A DNA stretch of 64,000 bases from positions 372,001 through 436,000 of the forward strand of contig CAWHOY010000005.1 of assembly GCA_963831155.1 (NCBI GenBank). The letters are read 5' to 3'. This document shows positions 27,426-35,222 of this stretch, piece after piece; the first letter of the stretch is position 1, and the number at the start of each line of letters is the position of its first letter. Source of the stretch: CAVRXQ01 sp963831155. GTDB lineage: Bacteria; Actinomycetota; Acidimicrobiia; Acidimicrobiales; Bog-793. Position numbers and translations under genes: made by a program. The notes beneath the pieces are model-generated. The model saw only the letters and a list, made by a program, of their open reading frames with translations, was not told the origin of the DNA and searched no databases.

Positions 27426-28454
27426 ATGACGACGCTGTACTACGAAAAGGACGCCGATCGAAGCTTGATTGTCGATCGACCGGTGGCGATTATCGGCTAC
27501 GGCTCACAGGGCCACGCGCACGCGCTGAACCTGCGCGACTCCGGCCTCGACGTACGGGTCGGCCTGAGAGAGGGCTCATCGTCGCGGTCCAAGGCGCAAG
27601 CAGCGGGTCTGCGGGTGACGGACATTGCCGGCGCGACGAAAGAGGCGAGCGTCGTCATGGTTCTGCTGCCCGACACCGAGCAGCCGGCCGTGTACGAGTC
27701 ACAGATCGCGCCGAATCTCTCTGAAGGCGACGCCCTCGGTTTCGCGCACGGTTTCAATATCCGCTTCAAGACCATCGAGCCGTCGGCTGGGGTCGACGTC
27801 TTCATGGTTGCGCCGAAGGGGCCCGGTCATCTCGTGCGACGGACGTACTCCCAGGGCGGCGGCGTTCCCTCGTTGATCGCCGTCGCAGCGGATCATTCGG
27901 GCGGGGCGATGGCCCTATCCCTGGCCTACGCCGACGCCCTCGGCGCGACACGCGCCGGGGTCCTCGAGACGACCTTCGACGAGGAGACCGAAACCGACCT
28001 GTTCGGGGAACAGGTCGTACTGTGCGGAGGACTGACGGCGCTCGTCACGGCGGGATTCGAAACGCTCGTCGCCGCGGGATACTCACCCGAATCGGCGTAT
28101 TTCGAGTGTCTTCACGAGATGAAGCTGATCGTCGACCTGATGTACGAACAAGGCATCTCCGGTATGCGGTACTCGATCTCGACGACAGCGGAGTACGGGG
28201 ACCTCACCCGTGGGCCACGCATCATCTCCGATTCGGTGCGTGAAGAGATGCGCCGGGTCCTCGAAGAGATCCGCGACGGCTCGTTCGCGACCGAATGGAT
28301 CCAGGAGAACAAGGACGGACTTCCGCGTTTTACCAAGCTGCGCGAAGCGGGCGCCGCCCATCCGATCGAAAAGGTCGGAGCGAAGCTGCGGTCGATGATG
28401 CCCTTCATCTCGGCGGGTTCACAGCGCCTCGAAGATGTCTCCGGCGGGTCCTAG
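27426..28454 (+). CDS. ilvC: Ketol-acid reductoisomerase, class I
   Basis: A 342-residue Mg- and NADPH-dependent enzyme, second step of the Val/Ile pathway. The Rossmann motif is IIGYGSQGHAHALNLRDSG; metal ligands lie in ETFDEETETDLFGEQVVLCGG and in FECLHEMKLIVDLMYEQG; MRYSISTTAEYGD closes the C-terminal helical domain. Class I length (short form). ATG 27426 is preceded by AAGGAGAGG. The last 20 bases overlap the pheA gene. Confidence 0.97.
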   Translation: MTTLYYEKDADRSLIVDRPVAIIGYGSQGHAHALNLRDSGLDVRVGLREGSSSRSKAQAAGLRVTDIAGATKEASVVMVLLPDTEQPAVYESQIAPNLSEGDALGFAHGFNIRFKTIEPSAGVDVFMVAPKGPGHLVRRTYSQGGGVPSLIAVAADHSGGAMALSLAYADALGATRAGVLETTFDEETETDLFGEQVVLCGGLTALVTAGFETLVAAGYSPESAYFECLHEMKLIVDLMYEQGISGMRYSISTTAEYGDLTRGPRIISDSVREEMRRVLEEIRDGSFATEWIQENKDGLPRFTKLREAGAAHPIEKVGAKLRSMMPFISAGSQRLEDVSGGS

Positions 28455-29034
28455 TGACCCGGTTCCGCGGCAAGCGCCGAGGATCGCCTATCTCGGACCA
28501 CAAGGGAGCTTCAGCGAACATGCGGTCCTGTCGGATCCCACCTTTGCCGGCATGGACCTCGAGCCGACGTCCTCGATCGTCGACGCCGTGCAAGTCGTCG
28601 CCGACGGTGCTGCGGACGTGGCAGTCGTTCCGTTGGAGAACGCGATCGCCGGACGCATCGAGGCGACCGAGCGGTCGCTCGCCGAAGCTTCGCGGCTCGT
28701 GATCGAGCGCGAGATCACGATCGCCGTCCACCTCGACTTGCTCGGGATCACGGGTGCTGACCTCGATTCGATCCGGCGCGTCTTTTCTGTGCCGGCGGCA
28801 ACGGCACAGTGCCAGCGCTTCCTCGCCGAGCGGCTGCCCGCCGCAGTGATCGAAGCGGCGGATTCGACATCGTCCGCCGCTCGGCGCGTCGCGGCACTGG
28901 CGTCGAACGACGCAGCAGCCATCGCGTCGAGCCGCGCCGGAGGTCTGTACGGACTCGAAGTTCTTGCCCCATCCATCGAGGACGACCCAGGCAATTGGAC
29001 GCGTTTCGCGGTCGTCCGACGCGCGACTGTCTGA
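28435..29034 (+). CDS. pheA: Prephenate dehydratase, catalytic domain only
   Basis: A 199-residue protein covering only the dehydratase domain that makes phenylpyruvate from prephenate. IAYLGPQGSFSEHAVL, VPLENAIAGRIEAT and the catalytic Thr-Arg-Phe in GNWTRFAVV are present. The protein stops seven residues after TRF, so the usual ACT domain that binds phenylalanine (about 80 residues) is missing; only 31 bases remain before the convergent gene. It overlaps ilvC by 20 bases and is the last gene of the ilv operon, an unusual place. ATG 28435 is the first start; no strong ribosome site. Confidence 0.92.
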   Translation: MSPAGPSDPVPRQAPRIAYLGPQGSFSEHAVLSDPTFAGMDLEPTSSIVDAVQVVADGAADVAVVPLENAIAGRIEATERSLAEASRLVIEREITIAVHLDLLGITGADLDSIRRVFSVPAATAQCQRFLAERLPAAVIEAADSTSSAARRVAALASNDAAAIASSRAGGLYGLEVLAPSIEDDPGNWTRFAVVRRATV

Positions 29035-29047
29035 GCAATGCCTGACT

Positions 29048-29065
29048 GCACGCCGGCGGGCGTGC
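29048..29065. terminator. Hairpin between convergent pheA and chorismate mutase genes
   Basis: GCACGCC (29048-29054), a GGCG loop and GGCGTGC (29059-29065) form a perfect 7-bp stem in the 31-base gap between two convergent genes. There is no T-run on either side, so termination is plausible but may be factor-dependent. Confidence 0.45.
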
Positions 29066-29401
29066 CTACAAGATTGGCGCAACCGAAGGTGCCGGCCCTT
29101 CGGACACCGGCGACGCGATGATCTGAGACTGCAACGCCACCGAGTCTTCGAGAATCGCGGTGAACACCGAGCGCACGAGATCGCGGGAGACGCCGAGTCG
29201 GATTGCCGCGGCATCTGCCTGCGCGAGCACATGGCGTTCGCGTTCGAGATCTCGGACGCTGAGTGCGTCGCGACCCTTCGCGGAGGCGATCTGTGAGACC
29301 GCGGAAAGCCTTTCGGCGAGCAGCCGGACGATCTCGCCGTCGATCGCGTCGAGCGACTGACGGAGCTCGTCGATTTTCGATTGCGCGTCCCGCTGGCTCA
29401 T
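29066..29401 (-). CDS. Chorismate mutase, AroQ type
   Basis: A 111-residue all-helical mutase that converts chorismate to prephenate. The helix 1 pattern (IDELRQSLDAIDGEIVRLLAERLSAV) holds the active-site Arg, and SVRDLERERHVLAQ gives the central Arg/Glu segment; a third helix follows. ATG 29401 overlaps the aroA stop as ATGA; the longer frame upstream lies inside aroA. Placed with aroF and aroA, and convergent with pheA, which uses its product. Confidence 0.9.
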   Translation of the reverse strand: MSQRDAQSKIDELRQSLDAIDGEIVRLLAERLSAVSQIASAKGRDALSVRDLERERHVLAQADAAAIRLGVSRDLVRSVFTAILEDSVALQSQIIASPVSEGPAPSVAPIL

Positions 29402-30816
29402 TGATGCCCCCTCACCACCGAGGCGTCGAGGCCGATTGTCGAGGCGTCGACCCAGAACTCGCCGTACGTCTTTCCCACCGCATCGGCGCCCTCGATCGTC
29501 GAGCTGCCGACCGACGCGGAGAGTGCCGCGAGGGCCATCGCGACTCGGTGATCCCCATGCGCGCAAAACGCCGCCGGTCCCCTAGCATGCCCGCCGGCGA
29601 TCACGACATCGGTGTCGCCGACCTCGACGGACACGTTTGCCTTGGCGAGTTCCTCGACGACCGCCGCGATCCGATCGCTCTCGTGGAAGCGGGTGATGCC
29701 CGCTCCACGGATGCGCGACCGACCGTTTGCAAGAGCGGCGAGAACCGCCGTGTTCGGGAGCTGGTCGGGCATCTCGGTCAGGTCGACGTCGATCGGCTTC
29801 AGGCGCTCAGGCGCCGACACGGTGACTGATCCGTCCGCCCAGCGGTCGACGCCCGCGCCGACGCGCTCGAGCACATCAAGGAACGCGAAGTCTGGCTGTC
29901 GCCACGCCGCTCGCAGACCGACGACCCGAACGCTTCCGCCCGAGGCGACCGCCAGCGTGAACAGGTGCGCGGCGGCGCTCGCGTCGGGCGGCACGACTTC
30001 GTCGCCCGATAAATAGCCAGTGCCACCGGCGACCCGCACGATGTCGTTGCCGAGATCGACCCGCGCGCCATGCCGAAGCATCATCTCTGCGGTGAGAGTG
30101 ACGAAACCACGCGCGCCGAGACCGCGGTGGTGCAGGACGAGATCATCATCGAAGTACGGCGCCGCGAGCAGTAGCGCCGTGACGAATTGACTCGATTGGG
30201 AGGCATCGACCCCAATGACGCCTCCGAGCCGGCGCAGGCGCTTGCCGATGCTGACGGGCGCCTCATCTCCTCGTCGACCCGAACCCGACACTTCCGCCCC
30301 GAGGCAGCGCAGCGCCTCGAGGAGGGGACCGATCGGGCGCTTCAGCAGAGGCGCTCGTCCCGTCAGCAAAATGTCTCCACTTCCAAGCGCGCCGACGGCG
30401 GTGAGAAACCGCAGCGTCGTGCCGGCGAGCTCGGCGTCGACGACGAGCGGCCCCGATGGTAGGCGACCGCCATTCCCTTCGATGCGCCATCGCCCTCGCG
30501 TTCGCGATCGCGATCCGTCGGACACCGTCGCGCCAAGGGTGGCGAGTCCATTCGCCATGCTCGTGGCGTCGCCGCTCGCGAGTCCTTGGGTGACCTCGCT
30601 CGTGCCGACGGCGAGACCACAGATAAGGATCGCCCGATTCGTGACGCTTTTACTCCCGGGCACCACGACAGAGCCCGAAACACCGGGGGAGCGCTGAACA
30701 CGCACGACCGACGGGATCGGCGCCTCGGTACCGTTTCGCGACGCCGATCGCGGCGAATCCTTCGGAGCGGTAACGGCGATCGGCTGCCGTCCTGGATCGG
30801 CGACGGCGCGGGTCAT
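29398..30816 (-). CDS. aroA: EPSP synthase (3-phosphoshikimate 1-carboxyvinyltransferase)
   Basis: A 472-residue shikimate-pathway enzyme. PGSKSVTNRAILICGLA binds shikimate-3-phosphate; AELAGTTLRFLTAVGAL, the ASQSSQFVTALLLAAP loop, DASAAAHLFTLA, the PDQLPNTAVLAALA segment (Asp base) and RFHESDRIAAVVEEL follow in the standard order. The 45 residues before the first conserved motif are longer than usual and low in complexity, so translation could begin further in, but ATG 30816 overlaps the aroF stop (ATGA), which supports it. Confidence 0.95.
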   Translation of the reverse strand: MTRAVADPGRQPIAVTAPKDSPRSASRNGTEAPIPSVVRVQRSPGVSGSVVVPGSKSVTNRAILICGLAVGTSEVTQGLASGDATSMANGLATLGATVSDGSRSRTRGRWRIEGNGGRLPSGPLVVDAELAGTTLRFLTAVGALGSGDILLTGRAPLLKRPIGPLLEALRCLGAEVSGSGRRGDEAPVSIGKRLRRLGGVIGVDASQSSQFVTALLLAAPYFDDDLVLHHRGLGARGFVTLTAEMMLRHGARVDLGNDIVRVAGGTGYLSGDEVVPPDASAAAHLFTLAVASGGSVRVVGLRAAWRQPDFAFLDVLERVGAGVDRWADGSVTVSAPERLKPIDVDLTEMPDQLPNTAVLAALANGRSRIRGAGITRFHESDRIAAVVEELAKANVSVEVGDTDVVIAGGHARGPAAFCAHGDHRVAMALAALSASVGSSTIEGADAVGKTYGEFWVDASTIGLDASVVRGHQ

Positions 30817-31898
30817 GACGGCGTCTCGACGAGGTCTCGGCGCTCCGTCGCAGCTCGCGCCAGTTGGCGCACGACATCGACGGTCACCTGCCATCCCATG
30901 CACGAGTCGGTGACGCTTTGTCCGTAGCGGAGACTGCCGGGGTGGCCGAAGGTGAGATCCTGGCGACCCTCGACGAGGAAGCTCTCAAGCATCACGCCGG
31001 CGATTCCATTCTCGCCCCCAGCGACGCGCGCTGCGATCTCGGCGGCGACGACGGGCTGACGACGATGGTCCTTGCCGCTGTTGCCATGGCTCGCGTCGAT
31101 GACGAGGCGGGGCGTCAGTCCGGCTCGCTCGAGGCGTTCCAACGCCTCGGCGACGTGCGCGACGCCGTAGTTCGGACCCGACGTGCTGCCGCGCAGGACG
31201 ACATGGCAGTCAGGGTTGCCGGCGGTCGTGAAGATCGCGCCGATCCCGTCGTAGGTGATTCCGGGGAACACCTGACTGCGCGAGGCGACGAGTACGGCGT
31301 CCACCGCGCCCTGGACGTCGCCTTCGGTTGAGTTCTTGAAGCCGATCGGCATGGAGAGCCCGCTCGCGAGCTGTCGGTGGATCGGGCTGTGGGTCGTGCG
31401 AGCGCCGATCGCGCCCCAGCTCACAGCGTCGGCAATGTACTGGGGCGTGATCGGTTCGAGGAACTCACACGCGACCGGGACGCCGATCGACAAGATCTCC
31501 GAGAGCAACGAACGGGCCGTGAACAGCCCGTCGTTCACCCGGTTGCTGCCGTCGAGACCTGGATCGTTGATCAGCCCCTTCCAACCGAGTGCGCTGCGTG
31601 GCTTTTCGAAGTAGACGCGCATGATGATCGCGAGTTCGTCGCACACCTGGGCGATCAGACCGCGCAGACGCCGCGCGTAGTCGAGAGCGGATGCGGGATC
31701 GTGGACCGAGCACGGCCCCACGATTACGAGCAGGCGGTCGTCCTTGCCGCGCAAGATCGACGCCGCGGCTAGCCGCCCGGCGAGCACGACATCTTGTTGT
31801 TCGGCGGCGAGGGGCAGTTCGTATCGCAGCGTCGACGGCGCGACGAGGCGGCGCACGTCGACAATGTGTCGATCGCTGAGGCGATCGCTCGGCGCCAC
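30813..31898 (-). CDS. aroF: DAHP synthase, class I (AroFGH type), copy 1
   Basis: A 361-residue first enzyme of the aromatic pathway, joining PEP and erythrose-4-phosphate. The signatures are IVGPCSVHDP (metal Cys and phosphate binding), YFEKPRSALGWKGLINDPGLDGS, IGARTTHSPIHRQLASGL and IDASHGNSGKDH. The N-terminal 40-residue extension, where feedback inhibitors bind in E. coli relatives, is present. GTG 31898 has GGAAAGGAG upstream. First gene of aroF-aroA-chorismate mutase, behind its own leader peptide and terminator. The paralogue at 42543-43634 closes the trp operon. Confidence 0.96.
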   Translation of the reverse strand: MAPSDRLSDRHIVDVRRLVAPSTLRYELPLAAEQQDVVLAGRLAAASILRGKDDRLLVIVGPCSVHDPASALDYARRLRGLIAQVCDELAIIMRVYFEKPRSALGWKGLINDPGLDGSNRVNDGLFTARSLLSEILSIGVPVACEFLEPITPQYIADAVSWGAIGARTTHSPIHRQLASGLSMPIGFKNSTEGDVQGAVDAVLVASRSQVFPGITYDGIGAIFTTAGNPDCHVVLRGSTSGPNYGVAHVAEALERLERAGLTPRLVIDASHGNSGKDHRRQPVVAAEIAARVAGGENGIAGVMLESFLVEGRQDLTFGHPGSLRYGQSVTDSCMGWQVTVDVVRQLARAATERRDLVETPS

Positions 31899-31912
31899 GA
31901 AAGCTCCTTTCC

Positions 31913-31944
31913 GTGAGCCGAAGGTTCGATGCCTACCGGCTCAC
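31913..31944 (-). repeat. Inverted repeat between attenuator and aroF start
   Basis: GTGAGCCG (31913-31920) and CGGCTCAC (31937-31944) form an 8-bp stem 14 bases before the aroF GTG. The same core also pairs with TGAGCCGG at 31985-31992 on the other side of the terminator, and that in turn with CCGGCTC at 32047-32053 inside the leader codons. Four mutually complementary segments therefore flank the terminator. Confidence 0.6.
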
Positions 31945-31955
31945 TTGGGAAATAC

Positions 31956-31985
31956 AAAAGGCAAAGGCGGATCGCCTTTGCCTTT
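31956..31985 (-). terminator. Attenuator terminator before aroF
   Basis: A perfect 13-bp stem (31957-31969 with 31973-31985, core GGCAAAGGCG) and a three-base loop, followed on the minus strand by TTTTGTATTT. It lies between the aromatic leader peptide and aroF and also downstream of cimA, so it could end the leuB-cimA transcript as well as attenuate aroF. Confidence 0.9.
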
Positions 31986-32011
31986 GAGCCGGTCCTCGAT
32001 CTTGGGTGCGG

Positions 32012-32116
32012 TTAGCGCGTGGTGCCGCTCCGAAGCCCGACCGAAGCCGGCTCGACGAAATACGAATACCAACGCACGACGTGCAGGGTATCAGACCGTT
32101 TCTCGATGGGCCACAT
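32012..32116 (-). CDS. Aromatic-residue leader peptide upstream of aroF
   Basis: A 34-codon frame between cimA and aroF. Codons 15-20 read RWYSYF, placing Trp, Tyr, Tyr and Phe within five codons, exactly the three end products of the pathway; Trp is also codon 2. The peptide ends VGLRSGTTR before TAA at 32012. Codons 22-24 contain GAGCCGG, complementary to CCGGCTC just before the terminator, so ribosome position could change the folding. ATG 32116 has no clear ribosome site, and the internal GTG (codon 14) is another possible start. Role inferred from codon content and position. Confidence 0.65.
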   Translation of the reverse strand: MWPIEKRSDTLHVVRWYSYFVEPASVGLRSGTTR

Positions 32117-32155
32117 GGAAGTCGTCTGTGATCCGCGCTGGGGGAACGGCTCACT

Positions 32156-33856
32156 TCACTCCTCGACGAGCGTGCCGCTTGGGCTCGCGTGCAGAAGTCC
32201 ATAGACAAGCGAGTCGACGAGGGCCTGCCACGAAGCCTCGATGATGTTCTCCGAGACGCCCATCGTCGACCAGGAGTCGTCCGGGCCAGCGGTGTCGATG
32301 AGGACGCGCGTGATTGCGCCGGTTCCTCGGTGCGAGTCGAGCACCCGCACCCGGTAGTCGGTGAGGCGAATCTCCGCGAGCTCTGGAAAGTGCTTGCCGA
32401 TCGCTTGACGGATCGCCGCGTCGAGCGCATTCACCGGCCCGTTGCCCTCGGCGGTCGAGACGACCCGATCCTCGCCGACGCGGACCTTCACGGTCGCTTC
32501 TGTTGTCAGCCGCCCGGATGTCCCCCAGGGGTGGACGAGGTCGCTGACCCGATCGCCCGAATCACCGTCGCTAATTGTCGCGATCCAGTCGGTGATGACC
32601 CGAAACGACTCGATCTCGAAGGGTCGGTGGGTCGATCGCGATCCGTCGGCCGCGGCTCGCATCAATAACTCGAGCGACCCGTCGGCGACTTCGAAGTGGT
32701 ACCCGGCGTACTCGAGCTGCTTCAAGGCGTCGAGGATCTTCTCGAGTGCCCCGGAGTCGAGGGTGACACCGAGTTCCTTCGCCCGCGTCTCGATCGTCGC
32801 ACGGCCGCTCAGTTCGCTCACCACAACCCTGCTGCCGTTGCCGACGGTGTCGGGGGGTATGTGCTCGTAGGCGCCGGCTCTGCGCGCGTTCGCGGAGGTG
32901 TGGAGGCCCGCCTTGTGCGCGAAGGCCGCCACCCCGACGTACGGCTTTTGCGGGTCCAAGTTGATGTTGACGAGCTCGGAAACATGCCGCGCGACTGGGG
33001 TGATCAGCTTGATGCGATCTCTCGGGATCGTGTCGATCCCCATCTTCAACGTCAAGTTTGGAATCGCGGCGCACAAGTCGGCGTTTCCCGCCCGCTCCCC
33101 GTACCCGTTGATGCATCCCTGGACGTGGGTGGCGCCGGCTTCGACGGCCGCCAAGCTGTTCGCGACCGCGCATCCGCTGTCGTTGTGGAAGTGGACACCG
33201 AGCACACACGAGGTCCTCGCTCGCACGTCGGAGACGACCTGGGATGCGCCAGCGGGCAGCATCCCGCCGTTCGTGTCGCACAGCACGAGCGCCTCGGCAC
33301 CCGAGGTTTCCGCCGCCTCGAGGAGGGCGAGAGAAAAGTCGCGATCCTCCGCGAAGCCGTCGAAGAAATGCTCCGCGTCAAGAAAGACCCGTAATCCGTG
33401 CTCTCGCAGCACCCGAACCGAGTCCGTCACCATCGCGACGGCCTCTTCGGGAGTCGTGCGCAGTGTGTCACGCACGTGGCCCGCTGCCGACTTGGCGACG
33501 ATGCAGGCAATGCCGGTCCCCGCATTGAGCAGCCGGACGAAAGAGAGATCGTCGAGCGCCGCGACGTGCGCCCGTCTGGTGGATCCGAATGCGACAAGTT
33601 GTGCTCTTTCGAGAACGAGTTCGTCCTTTGCGCGCTCGAAGAACTGCTCGTCCTTCGGGTTTGCGCCCGGCCAGCCGCCTTCGATGTACGCGACGCCGAG
33701 ATGGTCAAGCTGACGTGCCACCCGGAGCTTGTCGTCGACGGTCAACGAGATGCGCTCCTGCTGGGAGCCGTCCCTGAGTGTCGTGTCGTAGATGTCGACG
33801 CGCGTCGGAAGCCGGTCGATAAGGCTCAAGGAGTGCGGGTCGAGGGGTGCCGACAT
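32156..33856 (-). CDS. cimA: Citramalate synthase
   Basis: A 566-residue enzyme of the HMGL/isopropylmalate synthase superfamily that condenses acetyl-CoA with pyruvate to (R)-citramalate, the threonine-independent entry to isoleucine. The TIM barrel starts VDIYDTTLRDGSQQERISLT and has the metal-binding HFHNDSGCAVANSL; GYGERAGNADLCA is typical of this branch. The C-terminal LeuA-type dimer/regulatory domain (about 420-560) is complete. Compared with LeuA, the ERISLT and GYGERAGN variants favour CimA. ATG 33856 is two bases after the leuB stop, so the two are one operon; LeuB also serves this route. Confidence 0.93.
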   Translation of the reverse strand: MSAPLDPHSLSLIDRLPTRVDIYDTTLRDGSQQERISLTVDDKLRVARQLDHLGVAYIEGGWPGANPKDEQFFERAKDELVLERAQLVAFGSTRRAHVAALDDLSFVRLLNAGTGIACIVAKSAAGHVRDTLRTTPEEAVAMVTDSVRVLREHGLRVFLDAEHFFDGFAEDRDFSLALLEAAETSGAEALVLCDTNGGMLPAGASQVVSDVRARTSCVLGVHFHNDSGCAVANSLAAVEAGATHVQGCINGYGERAGNADLCAAIPNLTLKMGIDTIPRDRIKLITPVARHVSELVNINLDPQKPYVGVAAFAHKAGLHTSANARRAGAYEHIPPDTVGNGSRVVVSELSGRATIETRAKELGVTLDSGALEKILDALKQLEYAGYHFEVADGSLELLMRAAADGSRSTHRPFEIESFRVITDWIATISDGDSGDRVSDLVHPWGTSGRLTTEATVKVRVGEDRVVSTAEGNGPVNALDAAIRQAIGKHFPELAEIRLTDYRVRVLDSHRGTGAITRVLIDTAGPDDSWSTMGVSENIIEASWQALVDSLVYGLLHASPSGTLVEE

Positions 33857-33858
33857 CG

Positions 33859-34884
33859 CTAGAGCCGTCCGATCACTTCGTCACCGATTTGGGTCGTGTC
33901 GTAGTCGGCGAGGGATCGTCCAAGTTCCTGTTGCACGTCGAGCACGGCCTTCGTCACGCGCGCCGCCGAGCCCAATTCCCCGAGATGGTCGAGCATCATC
34001 GCCGCGCTCCTGATCGCGGCGATCGGATTCGCTTTCTTCGTCCCGACGATGTCGTGCGCCGCGCCGTGCACGGGTTCGAACATTGACGGTCCCGTTCGCT
34101 CCGGGTTGAGGTTCGCAGACGCCGCGAGCCCGATCCCTCCGGTCACCGCACCCGCGAGATCAGTGAGGATGTCCCCGAAAAGGTTGTCGGTGACGATCAC
34201 GTCGAAACGGGTCGTGTCCGTCGCGAGATGGATCGTCGCCGCGTCGACGTGTTGGTAGCCAGCTGCAACGCCCGGGTGCTCGTCAGCGACCTCGTCGAAG
34301 GTTCTCTGCCAAAGATCGCCCGCGAAGGTGAGCACGTTCGTCTTATGGACGAGCGTCAGTGACCGTCGTGGGCGGGTCTCAGCGAGCTCGAAGGCGAAGC
34401 GAACGCATCGCTCAACGCCAAATCGGGTGTTGACCGATCCTTGAGTGGCGACTTCGTGCGGTGTTCCACGCCGTAGTTGGCCACCCTCGCCGGCATAGGG
34501 ACCTTCGGTGTTCTCCCGGACGACGACGAAGTCCGCGTTCTCGGCGACCGCTCCCGGGACACCGTTGAAGGGTCGAAGATTGATGTACAGATCGAGGGCG
34601 AAGCGGAGTCGGAGAAGGAGGCCCCGCTCGAGCAGGCCGGTCGGGACACCGCGCGAACCGATCGGCGGCCCGACAGCGCCGAGCAGGATCGCGTCGAACT
34701 TCGAAAGCGCTTCGAGCGCCGCGTCAGGGAGCACCTCACCGGTCTTTGCGTAGTGCTCTGCGCCGAGGGAGAACGGCGTCGTATCGAGATCGACGCCTGC
34801 GGCCGCGACAACCCGCAGTGCCTCGTCGAGCACCTCGGGTCCGATCCCGTCGCCACCGACCACTGCGATCCGGTGTCGCTTCAC
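33859..34884 (-). CDS. leuB: 3-Isopropylmalate dehydrogenase
   Basis: A 341-residue beta-decarboxylating dehydrogenase. IAVVGGDGIGPEVLDEALRV opens the fold; FVVRENTEGPYAGEGG, the VHKTNVL Lys, DAATIHLATDTTRFDVIVTDNLFGDILTDLAG (Mg-binding Asp residues) and the NAD motif EPVHGAAHDIVGTKKANPIAAI are all present. GTG 34884 is fixed by the VKRHRIAVVGGD start and has GGAAGG nine bases upstream; the frame runs open through the terminator, which is not translated. It is behind its own leader peptide and attenuator, and is followed by cimA. Confidence 0.95.
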   Translation of the reverse strand: MKRHRIAVVGGDGIGPEVLDEALRVVAAAGVDLDTTPFSLGAEHYAKTGEVLPDAALEALSKFDAILLGAVGPPIGSRGVPTGLLERGLLLRLRFALDLYINLRPFNGVPGAVAENADFVVVRENTEGPYAGEGGQLRRGTPHEVATQGSVNTRFGVERCVRFAFELAETRPRRSLTLVHKTNVLTFAGDLWQRTFDEVADEHPGVAAGYQHVDAATIHLATDTTRFDVIVTDNLFGDILTDLAGAVTGGIGLAASANLNPERTGPSMFEPVHGAAHDIVGTKKANPIAAIRSAAMMLDHLGELGSAARVTKAVLDVQQELGRSLADYDTTQIGDEVIGRL

Positions 34885-34949
34885 TTCTCGACGCCTTCCT
34901 TTATAGGAGATCTCGTTTGTCTCGGATACTGGCCGCGGAGTGCGGCGAC

Positions 34950-34975
34950 AAAAAAACCGCCCACGAAGTGGACGG
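34950..34975 (-). terminator. Attenuator terminator before leuB
   Basis: On the minus strand an 8-bp stem (34968-34975 with 34957-34964, one G-U pair, loop of three) is followed by seven T. The G-U pair would be a C-A mismatch on the plus strand, which shows the element works for the minus-strand transcript only. It lies between the leuB leader peptide and leuB. Confidence 0.85.
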
Positions 34976-35008
34976 CCGTTGACGCGCACCCGTTCGGGGA
35001 CGCGCGCT

Positions 35009-35044
35009 TTAGGTAATGAGGAGGACGCTGGTTGCGCAGAACAT
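35009..35044 (-). CDS. Branched-chain leader peptide upstream of leuB
   Basis: An 11-codon frame MFCATSVLLIT ending in TAA, so Val, Leu, Leu and Ile are codons 7-10. The ATG lies 8 bases after the -10 box of a TTGACA promoter, so it would be the first codon of a leaderless mRNA. A GC-rich hairpin follows the stop and then the leuB terminator. The ending VLLIT matches the ilvB leader (VLLLIT) and the leuA leader (ILLLT). Role inferred from codons, promoter and terminator. Confidence 0.75.
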   Translation of the reverse strand: MFCATSVLLIT

Positions 35045-35052
35045 TGTGGGGA

Positions 35053-35081
35053 AGTCTCGCAAGTGCCACGTCCGATGTCAA
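35053..35081 (-). promoter_or_regulatory. Promoter of the leuB leader transcript
   Basis: A perfect TTGACA -35 box (35081-35076) is followed after exactly 17 bases by GAGACT (35058-35053), then 8 bases to the leader ATG. The -10 box is poor, but the leuA leader has nearly the same one (GAGAGT) at the same spacing, which supports both. Confidence 0.7.
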
Positions 35082-35222
35082 TCAGAGCGTGCGAGCGCGG
35101 AATCCGTGATTCGGCTGGAGCAACTCGGGATCGTGCCCGGGTGCGAGGAACCGGCGCGAAAGACGATTGGGACGACCGCGTTACTCTCGCGTTGGCTTCG
35201 GCGTGGCGAAACTGGGATAGAG

